Positions 44,420-51,946 of a DNA stretch of 64,000 bases are shown here, one piece after another. The number at the start of each line of letters is the position of its first letter. Positions within the stretch are counted from its first letter, which is position 1. The notes beneath the pieces were generated by a model that was not told the DNA's origin, made no database searches, and worked only from the letters and a program-made list of their open reading frames with translations. A program made the translations under genes and the position numbers. The DNA comes from an uncultured Clostridia bacterium (GTDB lineage: Bacteria; Bacillota; Clostridia; Christensenellales; CAG-138): the NCBI GenBank assembly GCA_946411635.1, contig CAMKES010000011.1:1-64000 (forward strand), in the 5' to 3' direction.

Positions 44420-45415
44420 TCAATCGACCGGCACGGGCGGCTGCGTTGCGTGAATGTACGGAACGTCGATCTGCACGTCTTCGATGCGCCAGTTGTCCGT
44501 ATAAGGCGTGGTCGCGGTCGATAGGTTCGCATTGTCCTTCCAGGGCGCAAGATGCAGCTGTGCGCGGATCGCTTCGGTTTCGGCGTCGTCCTTGCTGCCC
44601 TTGCGAATCTCGCACTCGGTGTCGTAACTGATATTGTAATAGATCCACCGCGCGTCCGGAACGGTCAGCCGGATGCAGGCATGCGACGCTTTCTGTCCGG
44701 CGGCAAGCGCTTCATAGGACGCCTTGTCGACGGAGCTCAGGTCGCGGTACTTGGAATACAGCGTCGAATGGAAATACGTGCGGCTGCGGATCAGCGACCA
44801 GTACTGCGCGGTCTCGCCCGTTTTGAAGTTTCCGAACCGGACGCGCGTCGGCTTCATTTTGAAGACGCCGGCCTGCGTTTCGCTGTAACGTTTCGGGTTG
44901 CCGGACGAGCAGAGCATATAGCGGACGGGAACGGTATAGTTGCCGTTTTCGTCTTTCGTGTAAACCATGACGACCTGCCAGTACAGATCGACGATGATCC
45001 GGTAGGTATCCGGTGCGGGATAGCCTTTCGGAACGATAAAGGTCGCGTTGCTTCTCGGATTGGATTCGTCGAAATCGGGCAGAGAGCCGACGAGCTCTTC
45101 AAACGACATGTTGACGGTCGGCGCGTAGTACGAAAACGGGATCTCGGTCGGTTCCGGCGTGGGCGTCGGAGGCGGCGTCGGCGTCGGTTCCGGTGTGGGC
45201 GGAAGCGTCGGCGGAGTCGGCGTTTCAACCGCCACGATCACGTCTTCGGTCGGCGGCTCGGGGGTAGCGATCGTTTCCGGCGTGACGACTTCTTCACCGC
45301 CGGTCGACGGAGAAACCTCCGCGTTCTGCGCAGGCGTCTGACCGCCGCATGCGACGACGCCGGGAAGCATCGTCAAAGCCAATATCAATACAAGGAATCT
45401 TGTTGTGCGTTTCAT
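44420..45415 (-). CDS. L,D-transpeptidase lipoprotein (YkuD domain)
   Basis: Forms or remodels 3-3 cross-links in peptidoglycan, or attaches proteins to it. 331 residues: a lipoprotein signal with lipobox GVVAC (Cys23), a Thr/Pro/Glu-rich linker (about 35-95), then a YkuD catalytic domain. The active-site signature reads SHACIRLT near residue 248 (Cys nucleophile; Ala replaces the usual Gly), with an upstream His in YFHSTLY. The C-terminal extension of about 70 residues is unassigned. Transcribed alone. Confidence 0.9.
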   Translation of the reverse strand: MKRTTRFLVLILALTMLPGVVACGGQTPAQNAEVSPSTGGEEVVTPETIATPEPPTEDVIVAVETPTPPTLPPTPEPTPTPPPTPTPEPTEIPFSYYAPTVNMSFEELVGSLPDFDESNPRSNATFIVPKGYPAPDTYRIIVDLYWQVVMVYTKDENGNYTVPVRYMLCSSGNPKRYSETQAGVFKMKPTRVRFGNFKTGETAQYWSLIRSRTYFHSTLYSKYRDLSSVDKASYEALAAGQKASHACIRLTVPDARWIYYNISYDTECEIRKGSKDDAETEAIRAQLHLAPWKDNANLSTATTPYTDNWRIEDVQIDVPYIHATQPPVPVD

Positions 45416-45440
45416 GCCTTACCTCTTAAAAACTGAACAC

Positions 45441-45469
45441 AGTTTACCACATTTCCCCATTCCGGTAAA
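45441..45469 (-). promoter_or_regulatory. Promoter of the L,D-transpeptidase gene
   Basis: TTTACC (45464-45469) and TAAACT (45441-45446) on the minus strand, 17-nt spacer. Confidence 0.55.
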
Positions 45470-45524
45470 CCCCGAATTGCGTACAAAATGCAAATTCTTC
45501 AAAAACAAAACTCCGCCCGACAGT

Positions 45525-45552
45525 AAAAAACGCCGTCCGCAAAGGACGGCGT
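45525..45552 (-). terminator. Terminator of the xdhABC operon
   Basis: ACGCCGTCC/GGACGGCGT stem (45530-45538 with 45544-45552), 5-nt loop, then TTTTTT on the minus strand. Confidence 0.9.
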
Positions 45553-45564
45553 CGACAATACGGA

Positions 45565-46056
45565 TCATTCCGTCGGCATCCCGAGCCGGCGCTTCATGGT
45601 CTTCTCAACCGCGTTCAGAATGTTTTCATAGCCGGTGCAGCGGCAGAGATGCCCGGAAAGCAGTTTGCGAAGCTCGTCGCGCGTATACAGTTTGCCTGTC
45701 TCGAGGATCTCGACGGCCGTCATGATGAAGCCCGGCGTACAGAATCCGCATTGGATCGCGGCTTCCTCAAGGAAGGCCTGCTGAATGTCGGATAGCTCGC
45801 CGTTCGGTCCGGTCAGGCTTTCGAGTGTGCGGATGTTTTTGCCGTCCGCCCATGCCGCAAGGTAGATGCAGGAATTGTAGCACTCGCCGTCGATCAGGAC
45901 GTTGCACGCGCCGCATTCGCCGACCTCGCAGCCTTTTTTGACGGAGGTCAGATGGAAGTCGTTGCGCAGAAGATCCGTAAGCGAAGCGCGCACGTCGATC
46001 ATGCGTTCGACTTCTTTTCCGTTGATCGTGCATCGGATCAGTTTGTATTGACTCAC
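45565..46056 (-). CDS. xdhC: Xanthine dehydrogenase-type 2Fe-2S subunit
   Basis: The electron-transfer subunit of a molybdenum hydroxylase. The 163 residues hold two 2Fe-2S clusters: the plant-ferredoxin type CEVGECGACNVLIDGECYNSC (near 43-63) and the helical CGFCTPG...CRCTGY (near 102-140). The start is GTG at 46056, fixed by GGGAGGTGA upstream and a 4-nt overlap (GTGA) with the xdhB stop. Symbol follows the E. coli xdhABC naming (xdhC = Fe-S subunit). Substrate specificity cannot be settled from this subunit. Confidence 0.9.
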   Translation of the reverse strand: MSQYKLIRCTINGKEVERMIDVRASLTDLLRNDFHLTSVKKGCEVGECGACNVLIDGECYNSCIYLAAWADGKNIRTLESLTGPNGELSDIQQAFLEEAAIQCGFCTPGFIMTAVEILETGKLYTRDELRKLLSGHLCRCTGYENILNAVEKTMKRRLGMPTE

Positions 46057-46943
46057 TCGATCTCACCTCCCGCAAGCCGGATGGATTCAAGGAGACAGCG
46101 TTTCGCCATCTCCACGGCAATGTGCTGGCGGAACGCCTTCGAGGCGCGCCAGGAATCGCGCGGATGGATGTCGTTCAGAACGGCAAGCCCGAACCGTTCG
46201 ATCACCTCGCGCGTGGAGGGCGCGCCGTTTGCGGCCGCTTCCGCGCTTTCCGCGCGCATCGGCACCGGTCCGGCAACGCCGTACGCGATCCTTGCGCGTT
46301 CGATCGTTTTTTTGTCGGGCGAAAGCCGGACGTTGACGGAACAGCCGAGCGTTGCGATGTCCATTGCGTTGCGCATCGCATATTTGATGTAATGCCCGAA
46401 GGTATTCTCGTAGCTTGCCTTCGGGATCAGGATCGCCGTCTGGATCTCGCCGTCCTCGACGCGGATATCGACCTGCCCCGCCTTGATATAGAAGTCCTTG
46501 ATCGGAAGGCGGCGGACGCCGTTCTTTCCGGTCAGCTCCACGATCGCCTCCCATGCGTGCAGCGTCGACGCGGAATCGGCGCTGGTCACGCCGTTGCAGG
46601 TGTTTCCGCCGATCGTGCCGATGTTGCGGATCTGCGGGCCTCCGACCATGTCGACCGCCTCTCCGAGCACGTTGATGTACTTCTGAATAATCGGATCGCG
46701 CGTGATGTGCGAAAAGCTCGTCAGACTGCCGATCCGGATGTTCTCGTCCGCATCGATCGTCACGCCGCGCAGTTCGTCGAGCCCGTAGATCGAGATCAGT
46801 TCCTTGCCCGCGCGCTTGCCCTCGCGCATCTGCACGAGCACGTCGCTGCCGCCGGCAATGATCTGCGCCTCGGGATGTTCCAGGCGAAGTTCAACGGCGT
46901 TTTGAACGCTCGTCGCTTCATACAATGCTTTCAAGTCGTACAT
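46053..46943 (-). CDS. xdhB: Xanthine dehydrogenase-type FAD-binding subunit
   Basis: Carries electrons from the Fe-S clusters to NAD or another acceptor through FAD. The 296 residues include the FAD site IIAGGSDVLVQMREGKRAG near 29-47 and the second loop RNIGTIGGNTCNG near 105-117, both standard for the CO dehydrogenase/xanthine dehydrogenase FAD family. It lies 3 nt after xdhA and overlaps xdhC by 4 nt. Confidence 0.93.
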   Translation of the reverse strand: MYDLKALYEATSVQNAVELRLEHPEAQIIAGGSDVLVQMREGKRAGKELISIYGLDELRGVTIDADENIRIGSLTSFSHITRDPIIQKYINVLGEAVDMVGGPQIRNIGTIGGNTCNGVTSADSASTLHAWEAIVELTGKNGVRRLPIKDFYIKAGQVDIRVEDGEIQTAILIPKASYENTFGHYIKYAMRNAMDIATLGCSVNVRLSPDKKTIERARIAYGVAGPVPMRAESAEAAANGAPSTREVIERFGLAVLNDIHPRDSWRASKAFRQHIAVEMAKRCLLESIRLAGGEIE

Positions 46944-46946
46944 AGG

Positions 46947-49256
46947 TCAGCCCTCCTGCCACGGGTCGCGGATCAAACCGGCTTCGGTAAACGCCGCGAA
47001 CAGATTATGCGGATTCATCGGAAGTTTGTACAGCGCAACGCCGGTCGCGTTGTAGATCGCGTTGCGGATCGCAGGCGCGCCCGAGCATGCAGGCGGCTCG
47101 CCCAGCGCTTTCGTGCCGAACACGCTCGTGGGCTCCGGATTCTCAATAAAAGCCGCTTCGAGGTCCGGATGATCCAGAACGGTCGAAAGTTTGTAATCCA
47201 GCAGATTGTTGTTCAGCGGGCGTCCGGTCTTCGGGTCGAACAGAAGCTGTTCGGACAGTCCGTATCCGATCGCCATCGACATCCCGCCGTGGACCTGCGC
47301 TTCCGCAAGCGCGGGGTTGATGAGATTGCCGCAGTCGTGCACGTTGACGATGTTCTTAACGGTCACCTTGCACATCGGGATATCGACCTCGACCTCCGCA
47401 AACGTGCAACCGAAGGAATACGCGTTGTTCTTGATCGTAAACGTGCTTTCCGCCGTGATATGCTCGCTGTCCTGCTGATTGTACTGCGCGGTCATTGCCA
47501 GCTCGGAGAGCGAAATCAGCACCTTTCCGTCGCTCTTTCTGACGACGTTACCATCGCGTACCTCCATATTGTCGACGGACTGCCGCGTCAGTTTGTTCGC
47601 ATAGGCGAAGATCTTCTGTTTCAGAAGCTCCGCCGTCTGCCGGATCGAAAAGCCCGCGACGTACGTCTGGCGCGACGCGTAGGCGCCGAGGCCGGTCGGC
47701 GTGACGTCCGTATCCTGACAGGAAACAACGTGCACGTCCCGATAGCTCTTCAGCCCGATCGCTTCGGCCGCCATCTGCGAAAAGGCGGTGTCCGCGCCCT
47801 GTCCGATCTCGGTTTCGCCGCACTGCATCGTGACCGTACCGTCGAGATTCAGCAGCATGCGGTTCGACGAGGTCTCGAGCGCGATCGGCCAGACCGCCGT
47901 ATTGTACCAGAACGAAGCGCAGCCGATGCCTCTGCGGATCGGGCCTTTGTCGTTTGCGAATTCCCGGACCTTCCGGTCGTAGTCGATCAGTTCTTTTCCT
48001 TTTTCGAGACATTCGCGGTGCGAATCGTAATAGTTGACGTTCTTGGAAAAACCGTCTTCAAAGCCCTGCGGCATGATGTAGCGGTTGCGGTATTCGACCG
48101 GATCCATACCGATCGCGTGCGCGCATTCTTCGATATTGGAATCGTTCGCAAACGACGCCTGCGGCATGCCGTATCCGCGCATCGCGCCGGCAGCCGGAAG
48201 ATTTGTATAAACCGTGTACGCATCGCATTCCATGTTGTCACACGGGTACAGCTGCGGGAACGATCCCATCGCCTTTGCGACGATGCTGTGTCCGTGACTC
48301 GCGTACGCGCCCTGATTGGAAAAGAGATCGACTTTTCTCGCCGCCATGCTGCCGTCTTTGCGGATCCAGCTCGTGATATGGAAGCGAATGGCGTGACGGA
48401 CGCGGTTCGATACAAAGGTCTCTTCACGCGAGCAGTCGATGCGCACCGGCCTGCCGCCGACCTGCGTGCTGCACCATGCGCAGAGCGGCTCGTAAAGCGC
48501 GTCCTGCTTATTGCCGAACCCGCCGCCGATATAGGGCTTGATGATCTGCACGTCCGCCCAGGGACGTCCGATCGCCTGCCCGACGACCCGGCGAACGATG
48601 TGCGGGATCTGCGTGGACGAAACGACCGTGATCCGACCGTTCTCCTCATAGGCGAAGCAGCCGTGATTCTCGATGTGGCAGTGCTGCACCGTCGGCGTTT
48701 CATACCAGCCCTCGACACGGATCAGCCCCGACTCCCGGATCGCGTTTTCATAGTCGCCCTTCCGGATGGACGTATGCTTCAGAATATTGTGTTCGTACGC
48801 CTCATGCAGCTGCGGCGCACCGTCCTCCATCGCCTTCTGCGGATCGAGCACGAACGGAAGCGGATCGTATTCCACTTTGATCGCGCGCACACCCTGCATT
48901 GCCGCGACTTCGTCCTCCGCGATGACGACCGCAACGTCGTCGCCGTAGTAACGGACGTGCGTATTCAGAAGACGCCGGTCCGCAACGTCCTGATGTTCCG
49001 GGTCCATCGACCACGGATGCCCCGCCGTCGGGAAATCGATCTCGGGCGCGTCGAAGCAGGTCAGGACCTTTACGACGCCTTTGATTTTTTCGGCTTCGGT
49101 CGTGTCGACGGATCTCACGATGCCGTGCGCGATCTCGGAGTGCCTGATCCGAACGTAAAGCGCGTCCGGCGGCATCCGGTCTTCGTAGTACTTGGTCCGT
49201 CCGGTCGCCTTGTCGTACGCGTCCACACGGATCTCGCTTTTGCCGACGATGCTCAT
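46947..49256 (-). CDS. xdhA: Xanthine dehydrogenase-type molybdenum-binding subunit
   Basis: The catalytic subunit binding molybdopterin cytosine dinucleotide. Of 769 residues, Mo-site segments are visible: GGGFGNKQD near 234, AAGAMRGYGMPQASFA near 345, and ECGE-type QCGETEIGQGADTAFSQ near 478. The C-terminal KALGEPPACSGAPAIRNAI holds the candidate catalytic Glu. The ATG at 49256 follows AAAGGAAACCC. The XdhA-like subgroup oxidises purines such as xanthine or hypoxanthine, but other aldehydes or heterocycles are possible. No Mo-cofactor or insertion factor genes are in the window. Confidence 0.9.
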   Translation of the reverse strand: MSIVGKSEIRVDAYDKATGRTKYYEDRMPPDALYVRIRHSEIAHGIVRSVDTTEAEKIKGVVKVLTCFDAPEIDFPTAGHPWSMDPEHQDVADRRLLNTHVRYYGDDVAVVIAEDEVAAMQGVRAIKVEYDPLPFVLDPQKAMEDGAPQLHEAYEHNILKHTSIRKGDYENAIRESGLIRVEGWYETPTVQHCHIENHGCFAYEENGRITVVSSTQIPHIVRRVVGQAIGRPWADVQIIKPYIGGGFGNKQDALYEPLCAWCSTQVGGRPVRIDCSREETFVSNRVRHAIRFHITSWIRKDGSMAARKVDLFSNQGAYASHGHSIVAKAMGSFPQLYPCDNMECDAYTVYTNLPAAGAMRGYGMPQASFANDSNIEECAHAIGMDPVEYRNRYIMPQGFEDGFSKNVNYYDSHRECLEKGKELIDYDRKVREFANDKGPIRRGIGCASFWYNTAVWPIALETSSNRMLLNLDGTVTMQCGETEIGQGADTAFSQMAAEAIGLKSYRDVHVVSCQDTDVTPTGLGAYASRQTYVAGFSIRQTAELLKQKIFAYANKLTRQSVDNMEVRDGNVVRKSDGKVLISLSELAMTAQYNQQDSEHITAESTFTIKNNAYSFGCTFAEVEVDIPMCKVTVKNIVNVHDCGNLINPALAEAQVHGGMSMAIGYGLSEQLLFDPKTGRPLNNNLLDYKLSTVLDHPDLEAAFIENPEPTSVFGTKALGEPPACSGAPAIRNAIYNATGVALYKLPMNPHNLFAAFTEAGLIRDPWQEG

Positions 49257-49310
49257 AGGGTTTCCTTTCTGAATCGGTTCGTCAATCATGGTATAATCTT
49301 ACACGTATAT

Positions 49311-49339
49311 AGTATATCACCTGTCCCTGCATTCGTGAA
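49311..49339 (-). promoter_or_regulatory. Promoter of the xdhABC operon
   Basis: TTCACG (49334-49339) and TATACT (49311-49316) on the minus strand, 17-nt spacer. The -10 is good and the -35 is moderate. Confidence 0.45.
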
Positions 49340-49384
49340 GAGGTAATCGCACGGAAAAACGATCTTTTGAAAAAATAACGGGAA

Positions 49385-49412
49385 CAAAAAAAGCACCCGG
49401 ATCAGCGGGTGC
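49385..49412 (-). terminator. Terminator of the tRNA-Val/tRNA-Gln unit
   Basis: GCACCCG (49393-49399), 6-nt loop, CGGGTGC (49406-49412), followed on the minus strand by T7. Confidence 0.9.
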
Positions 49413-49418
49413 CTGTTC

Positions 49419-49492
49419 TGGCTGCCGAACTAGGATTCGAACCTAGACAATACGAGTCAGAGTCGTAGGTGCTACCATTACACAATTCGGCA
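49419..49492 (-). tRNA. tRNA-Gln (anticodon CTG)
   Basis: 74 nt with encoded CCA. Acceptor TGCCGAA/TTCGGCA starts with U1-A72, typical of Gln tRNAs, with discriminator G. The anticodon stem TACGA/TCGTA encloses CTCTGAC, so the anticodon is CUG. Confidence 0.96.
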
Positions 49493-49532
49493 TTAGCTTC
49501 AGAAAATCCCGAGATGCCGTCCGTTCTGAGAT

Positions 49533-49684
49533 GATAATACCCGCCACTCGGCAGGTGGGTACACTGCGGAGCCCGCAATCTTCCCGTCGAAGCGGGCTTG
49601 ATTTTGGGTCGACCGACGCGTGCTTTCCCGTAATCACTCTGTGGGTTTATCACAAAAAACGTAACGCACACCGCAGGATTATCC
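49533..49684 (-). ncRNA. Structured spacer between tRNA-Val and tRNA-Gln, possible small RNA
   Basis: About 150 nt closed by two nested helices: GATAAT (49533-49538) with ATTATC (49678-49683) and CTGCGG (49564-49569) with CCGCAG (49671-49676). Two local hairpins lie inside: 49540-49545 with 49554-49559, and AGCCCGC (49570-49576) with GCGGGCT (49592-49598). It is unusually long and ordered for a tRNA spacer. I considered 6S RNA, SRP RNA and known riboswitches and saw no diagnostic motif. It may be a processed tRNA precursor segment or an undescribed RNA. The strand is inferred from the flanking tRNAs. Confidence 0.35.
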
Positions 49685-49688
49685 AAAC

Positions 49689-49765
49689 TGGTGGGGTTAG
49701 TTGGGCTCGAACCAATGACCTCCACGATGTCAACGTGGCGCTCTAACCAACTGAGCTATAACCCC
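49689..49765 (-). tRNA. tRNA-Val (anticodon GAC)
   Basis: 77 nt with encoded CCA. Acceptor GGGGTTA/TAACCCC, discriminator A. The anticodon stem CCACG/CGTGG encloses TTGACAT, so the anticodon is GAC. T arm TTGGTTCGAGCCCAA. Confidence 0.96.
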
Positions 49766-49777
49766 TTGCGGAATCTT

Positions 49778-49805
49778 ATTATACACAACTTGAGAAAAAA
49801 TGCAA
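49778..49805 (-). promoter_or_regulatory. Promoter of the tRNA-Val/tRNA-Gln unit
   Basis: TTGCAT (49800-49805) and TATAAT (49778-49783) on the minus strand, 16-nt spacer, 12 nt before tRNA-Val. Confidence 0.75.
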
Positions 49806-49910
49806 GACTTTTTTTCATTTTCTCAATTCTTTTCGTTCCGAACGCCCTTCGCCGCGGGAATCGGACCTGCCCGGCTCGAAAGAAAATCCGATCGTTTTCG
49901 TATATCTTTC

Positions 49911-49939
49911 TTGCATTTGGGTGAAATGTATACTATAAT
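49911..49939 (+). promoter_or_regulatory. Promoter of the alpha-oxoamine synthase cassette
   Basis: TTGCAT (49911-49916) and TATAAT (49934-49939) with a 17-nt spacer, 34 nt upstream of the ATG. Confidence 0.75.
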
Positions 49940-49973
49940 AGATGCCGATAAATTTCAAGAAAGGAGGATTCCG

Positions 49974-51149
49974 ATGGACCTGTTCTCCAAGTGTCACAAT
50001 CCGATCGTCGAAGAAGCCCGCGCAAAAAACATCTATCCGTATTTTCACGAGCTTGAATCGATGCAGGCGCCCGAAGTCATTATGGAAGGCAAACGGCGCA
50101 TCATGCTCGGTTCGAACGGTTATCTGGGTCTTGCCACGCATCCCCGTGTCATCGAAGCGGGCGTCGAAGCGATTCGCAAATTCGGCTCCGGCTGCGCGGG
50201 ATCGCGTTTTCTGAACGGCACGCTCGTGCTGCATACGCAGCTGGAACGCGAGCTTGCCGCGTTCCTCGGCAAGGAGTCTGTCATGACCTTCTCGACCGGA
50301 TTCCAATCCAACCTCGGAATCATCAGTGCGATCGCCGGACGCGGCGACGTGATCCTCTGCGACCGCGAAAACCATGCGAGCATCTACGACGGATGCAAAC
50401 TCAGTTATGCCGAAATGGTCCGTTTCCGGCATAACGATATGGAAGATCTCGAGAAGAAGCTTTCGAACATTCCGGACAAAGCCGGACGGCTGATCGTGAC
50501 CGACGGCGTGTTCTCCATGGGCGGCGATATCTGCAATCTTCCGGAGATCGTCCGGCTTGCGAAAAAGTACGGCGCCCGCGTCATGGTCGACGACGCGCAC
50601 GGACTCGGCGTGCTCGGTGAAGGCGGAAAAGGAACCGCGGATCATTTCGGTCTGTCCGACGACGTGGACATTATCATGGGCACGTTCTCAAAGTCGCTCG
50701 CCGGTATCGGCGGATTCATGGCGGCGAAGGAAGAGATCGTCGATTATGTGCGGCACGTTTCCCGTCCGTTCATCTTCTGCGCATCGATCCCCCCCGCCTC
50801 CTGCGCGACCGTCATCGAAGCGCTGCACATCCTGATCGAACAGCCGGAGCTTCCGAAACGGCTCATGGAGCTTTCCATGTACATGCGGAACAATCTCAAG
50901 CGCGAAGGCATCTCGATCCGCGAAAGCACGACGCCGATCATTCCGCTTTTCACGCACGACATCGAAACGACGCTGCGTGTCGGAAAAGTGCTGTTTGAGC
51001 GCGGCGTGTACGTCAATCCCGTGCTGCCGCCCGCCGTGCATCCCAGCGAATGTCTGCTGCGCACGAGCTACATGGCGACGCACACCGAAGCGCTGCTTGA
51101 CGAAGCGCTCGGCATCATCAAAGAGGTGTTTACCGAATATGGCATCTGA
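49974..51149 (+). CDS. Alpha-oxoamine synthase, serine palmitoyltransferase-like
   Basis: A PLP enzyme joining an amino acid to an acyl-CoA with loss of CO2. 391 residues: GSGCAGSRFLNGTLVLHTQLE near 71-91, the PLP-stacking His134 in NHASI, Asp207/His209 in DDAHGLGV, and the PLP-binding Lys240 in GTFSKSLAGIGGF. The set SRFLNGTL-x-LH, RHNDMEDLEKKL, TFSKSLA and a late VNPVLPPAV is closer to bacterial serine palmitoyltransferase than to KBL, which I recall as having a TLGKALG-type lysine motif. AONS (BioF) or a related amino-ketone synthase remain possible. AAGGAGG precedes the ATG. Overlaps the next gene by 11 nt. Confidence 0.82.
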   Translation: MDLFSKCHNPIVEEARAKNIYPYFHELESMQAPEVIMEGKRRIMLGSNGYLGLATHPRVIEAGVEAIRKFGSGCAGSRFLNGTLVLHTQLERELAAFLGKESVMTFSTGFQSNLGIISAIAGRGDVILCDRENHASIYDGCKLSYAEMVRFRHNDMEDLEKKLSNIPDKAGRLIVTDGVFSMGGDICNLPEIVRLAKKYGARVMVDDAHGLGVLGEGGKGTADHFGLSDDVDIIMGTFSKSLAGIGGFMAAKEEIVDYVRHVSRPFIFCASIPPASCATVIEALHILIEQPELPKRLMELSMYMRNNLKREGISIRESTTPIIPLFTHDIETTLRVGKVLFERGVYVNPVLPPAVHPSECLLRTSYMATHTEALLDEALGIIKEVFTEYGI

Positions 51150-51930
51150 ACAACGAATCGTCGTAATCACCGGCGCTTCGCAGGGAATCGGGAAAGCGGC
51201 GGCAGCCGCTTTTTCGCAAAACGGAGATCGCGTGTTCAACCTGTCCCGGCACGATCCGAAGGATGAGAACGCTCGCTTCGTTCCGTGCGACGTCACCGAT
51301 GATGCGCAGTGCGCAAACGCGATCGAAACGGTCCTGCGCGAAGCGGGCCGGATCGACGTTCTTCTTCTGAACGCCGGCTTCGGTATTTCCGGACCCGTGG
51401 AAACGACGACGGTCGAAGCGGCGAAAAAGCAGTTCGACGTCTGCCTGTTCGGCGCGTTCCGGGTTCTGAAGGCTGCGCTGCCGTCGCTTCGCACGACGAA
51501 GGGCACGGTCCTGTTCACCTCCTCCGTCGCCGGCGTCGTTCCGATCCCCTATCAGGCTTTTTATTCCGCGGCAAAGGCGTCGATCAACAGCCTCGTCATG
51601 GCGCTGCGAAACGAACTGAAAGGGACCGGGATCCGCGTTGCCGCCGTTCTTCCGGGCGACGTCAAAACCGGGTTCACCGCGGCGCGCGAGAAGAACGAAG
51701 TACATGCGGCGCTGTATCCGAACGAGGTCCGTTCCGTCGAAAAGATGGAACACGACGAGCAGCACGGCATGTCGCCGGACCGGATCGCCGCGAAATTCCT
51801 GAAGCTCTCGAAACAGAAGCATCCGAAGCCGTTCTGCTCCGTCGGCTTCGCTTACTCCGCCGTTCTGGTGCTGATGAAGCTCCTTCCGGCGGGACTCGCA
51901 AACCGCGTGATCGGCAAGCTGTACGCCTGA
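51139..51930 (+). CDS. Short-chain dehydrogenase/reductase (possible 3-ketosphinganine reductase)
   Basis: 263 residues of the SDR fold. The cofactor loop is TGASQGIG (11-18), LNAGFG is near 77, and catalytic Ser129, Tyr142 and Lys146 are in TSSVAGVVPIPYQAFYSAAK. The C-terminal hydrophobic stretch (near 232-255) could bind a membrane, as in enzymes acting on long-chain lipids. Translational coupling to the oxoamine synthase suggests that it reduces that enzyme's 3-keto product. This is inference from order; SDR substrate ranges are wide. Confidence 0.8.
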   Translation: MASEQRIVVITGASQGIGKAAAAAFSQNGDRVFNLSRHDPKDENARFVPCDVTDDAQCANAIETVLREAGRIDVLLLNAGFGISGPVETTTVEAAKKQFDVCLFGAFRVLKAALPSLRTTKGTVLFTSSVAGVVPIPYQAFYSAAKASINSLVMALRNELKGTGIRVAAVLPGDVKTGFTAAREKNEVHAALYPNEVRSVEKMEHDEQHGMSPDRIAAKFLKLSKQKHPKPFCSVGFAYSAVLVLMKLLPAGLANRVIGKLYA

Positions 51931-51946
51931 TCGGGAAGGATCGCAT

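Noticed and set aside
46122..49346. A 1074-codon open frame antisense to xdhB and xdhA
   Set aside because: It mirrors the codon structure of the real genes on the other strand, is Arg/Asp/Val-rich without domains, and lacks a ribosome binding site. GC-rich third positions keep opposite frames open here.
49493..49690. 6S RNA in the tRNA spacer
   Set aside because: A 3' stretch (GGCATCTCGGGAT) resembles the 3' end of E. coli 6S RNA as I remember it, but the pairing 5' strand is absent and the overall fold differs. Left as an unassigned RNA candidate.
49402..49746. ORFs across tRNA-Gln, the spacer and tRNA-Val
   Set aside because: They contain translated tRNA sequence and have no ribosome binding site or family similarity. 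The structured RNA spacer explains the bases better.
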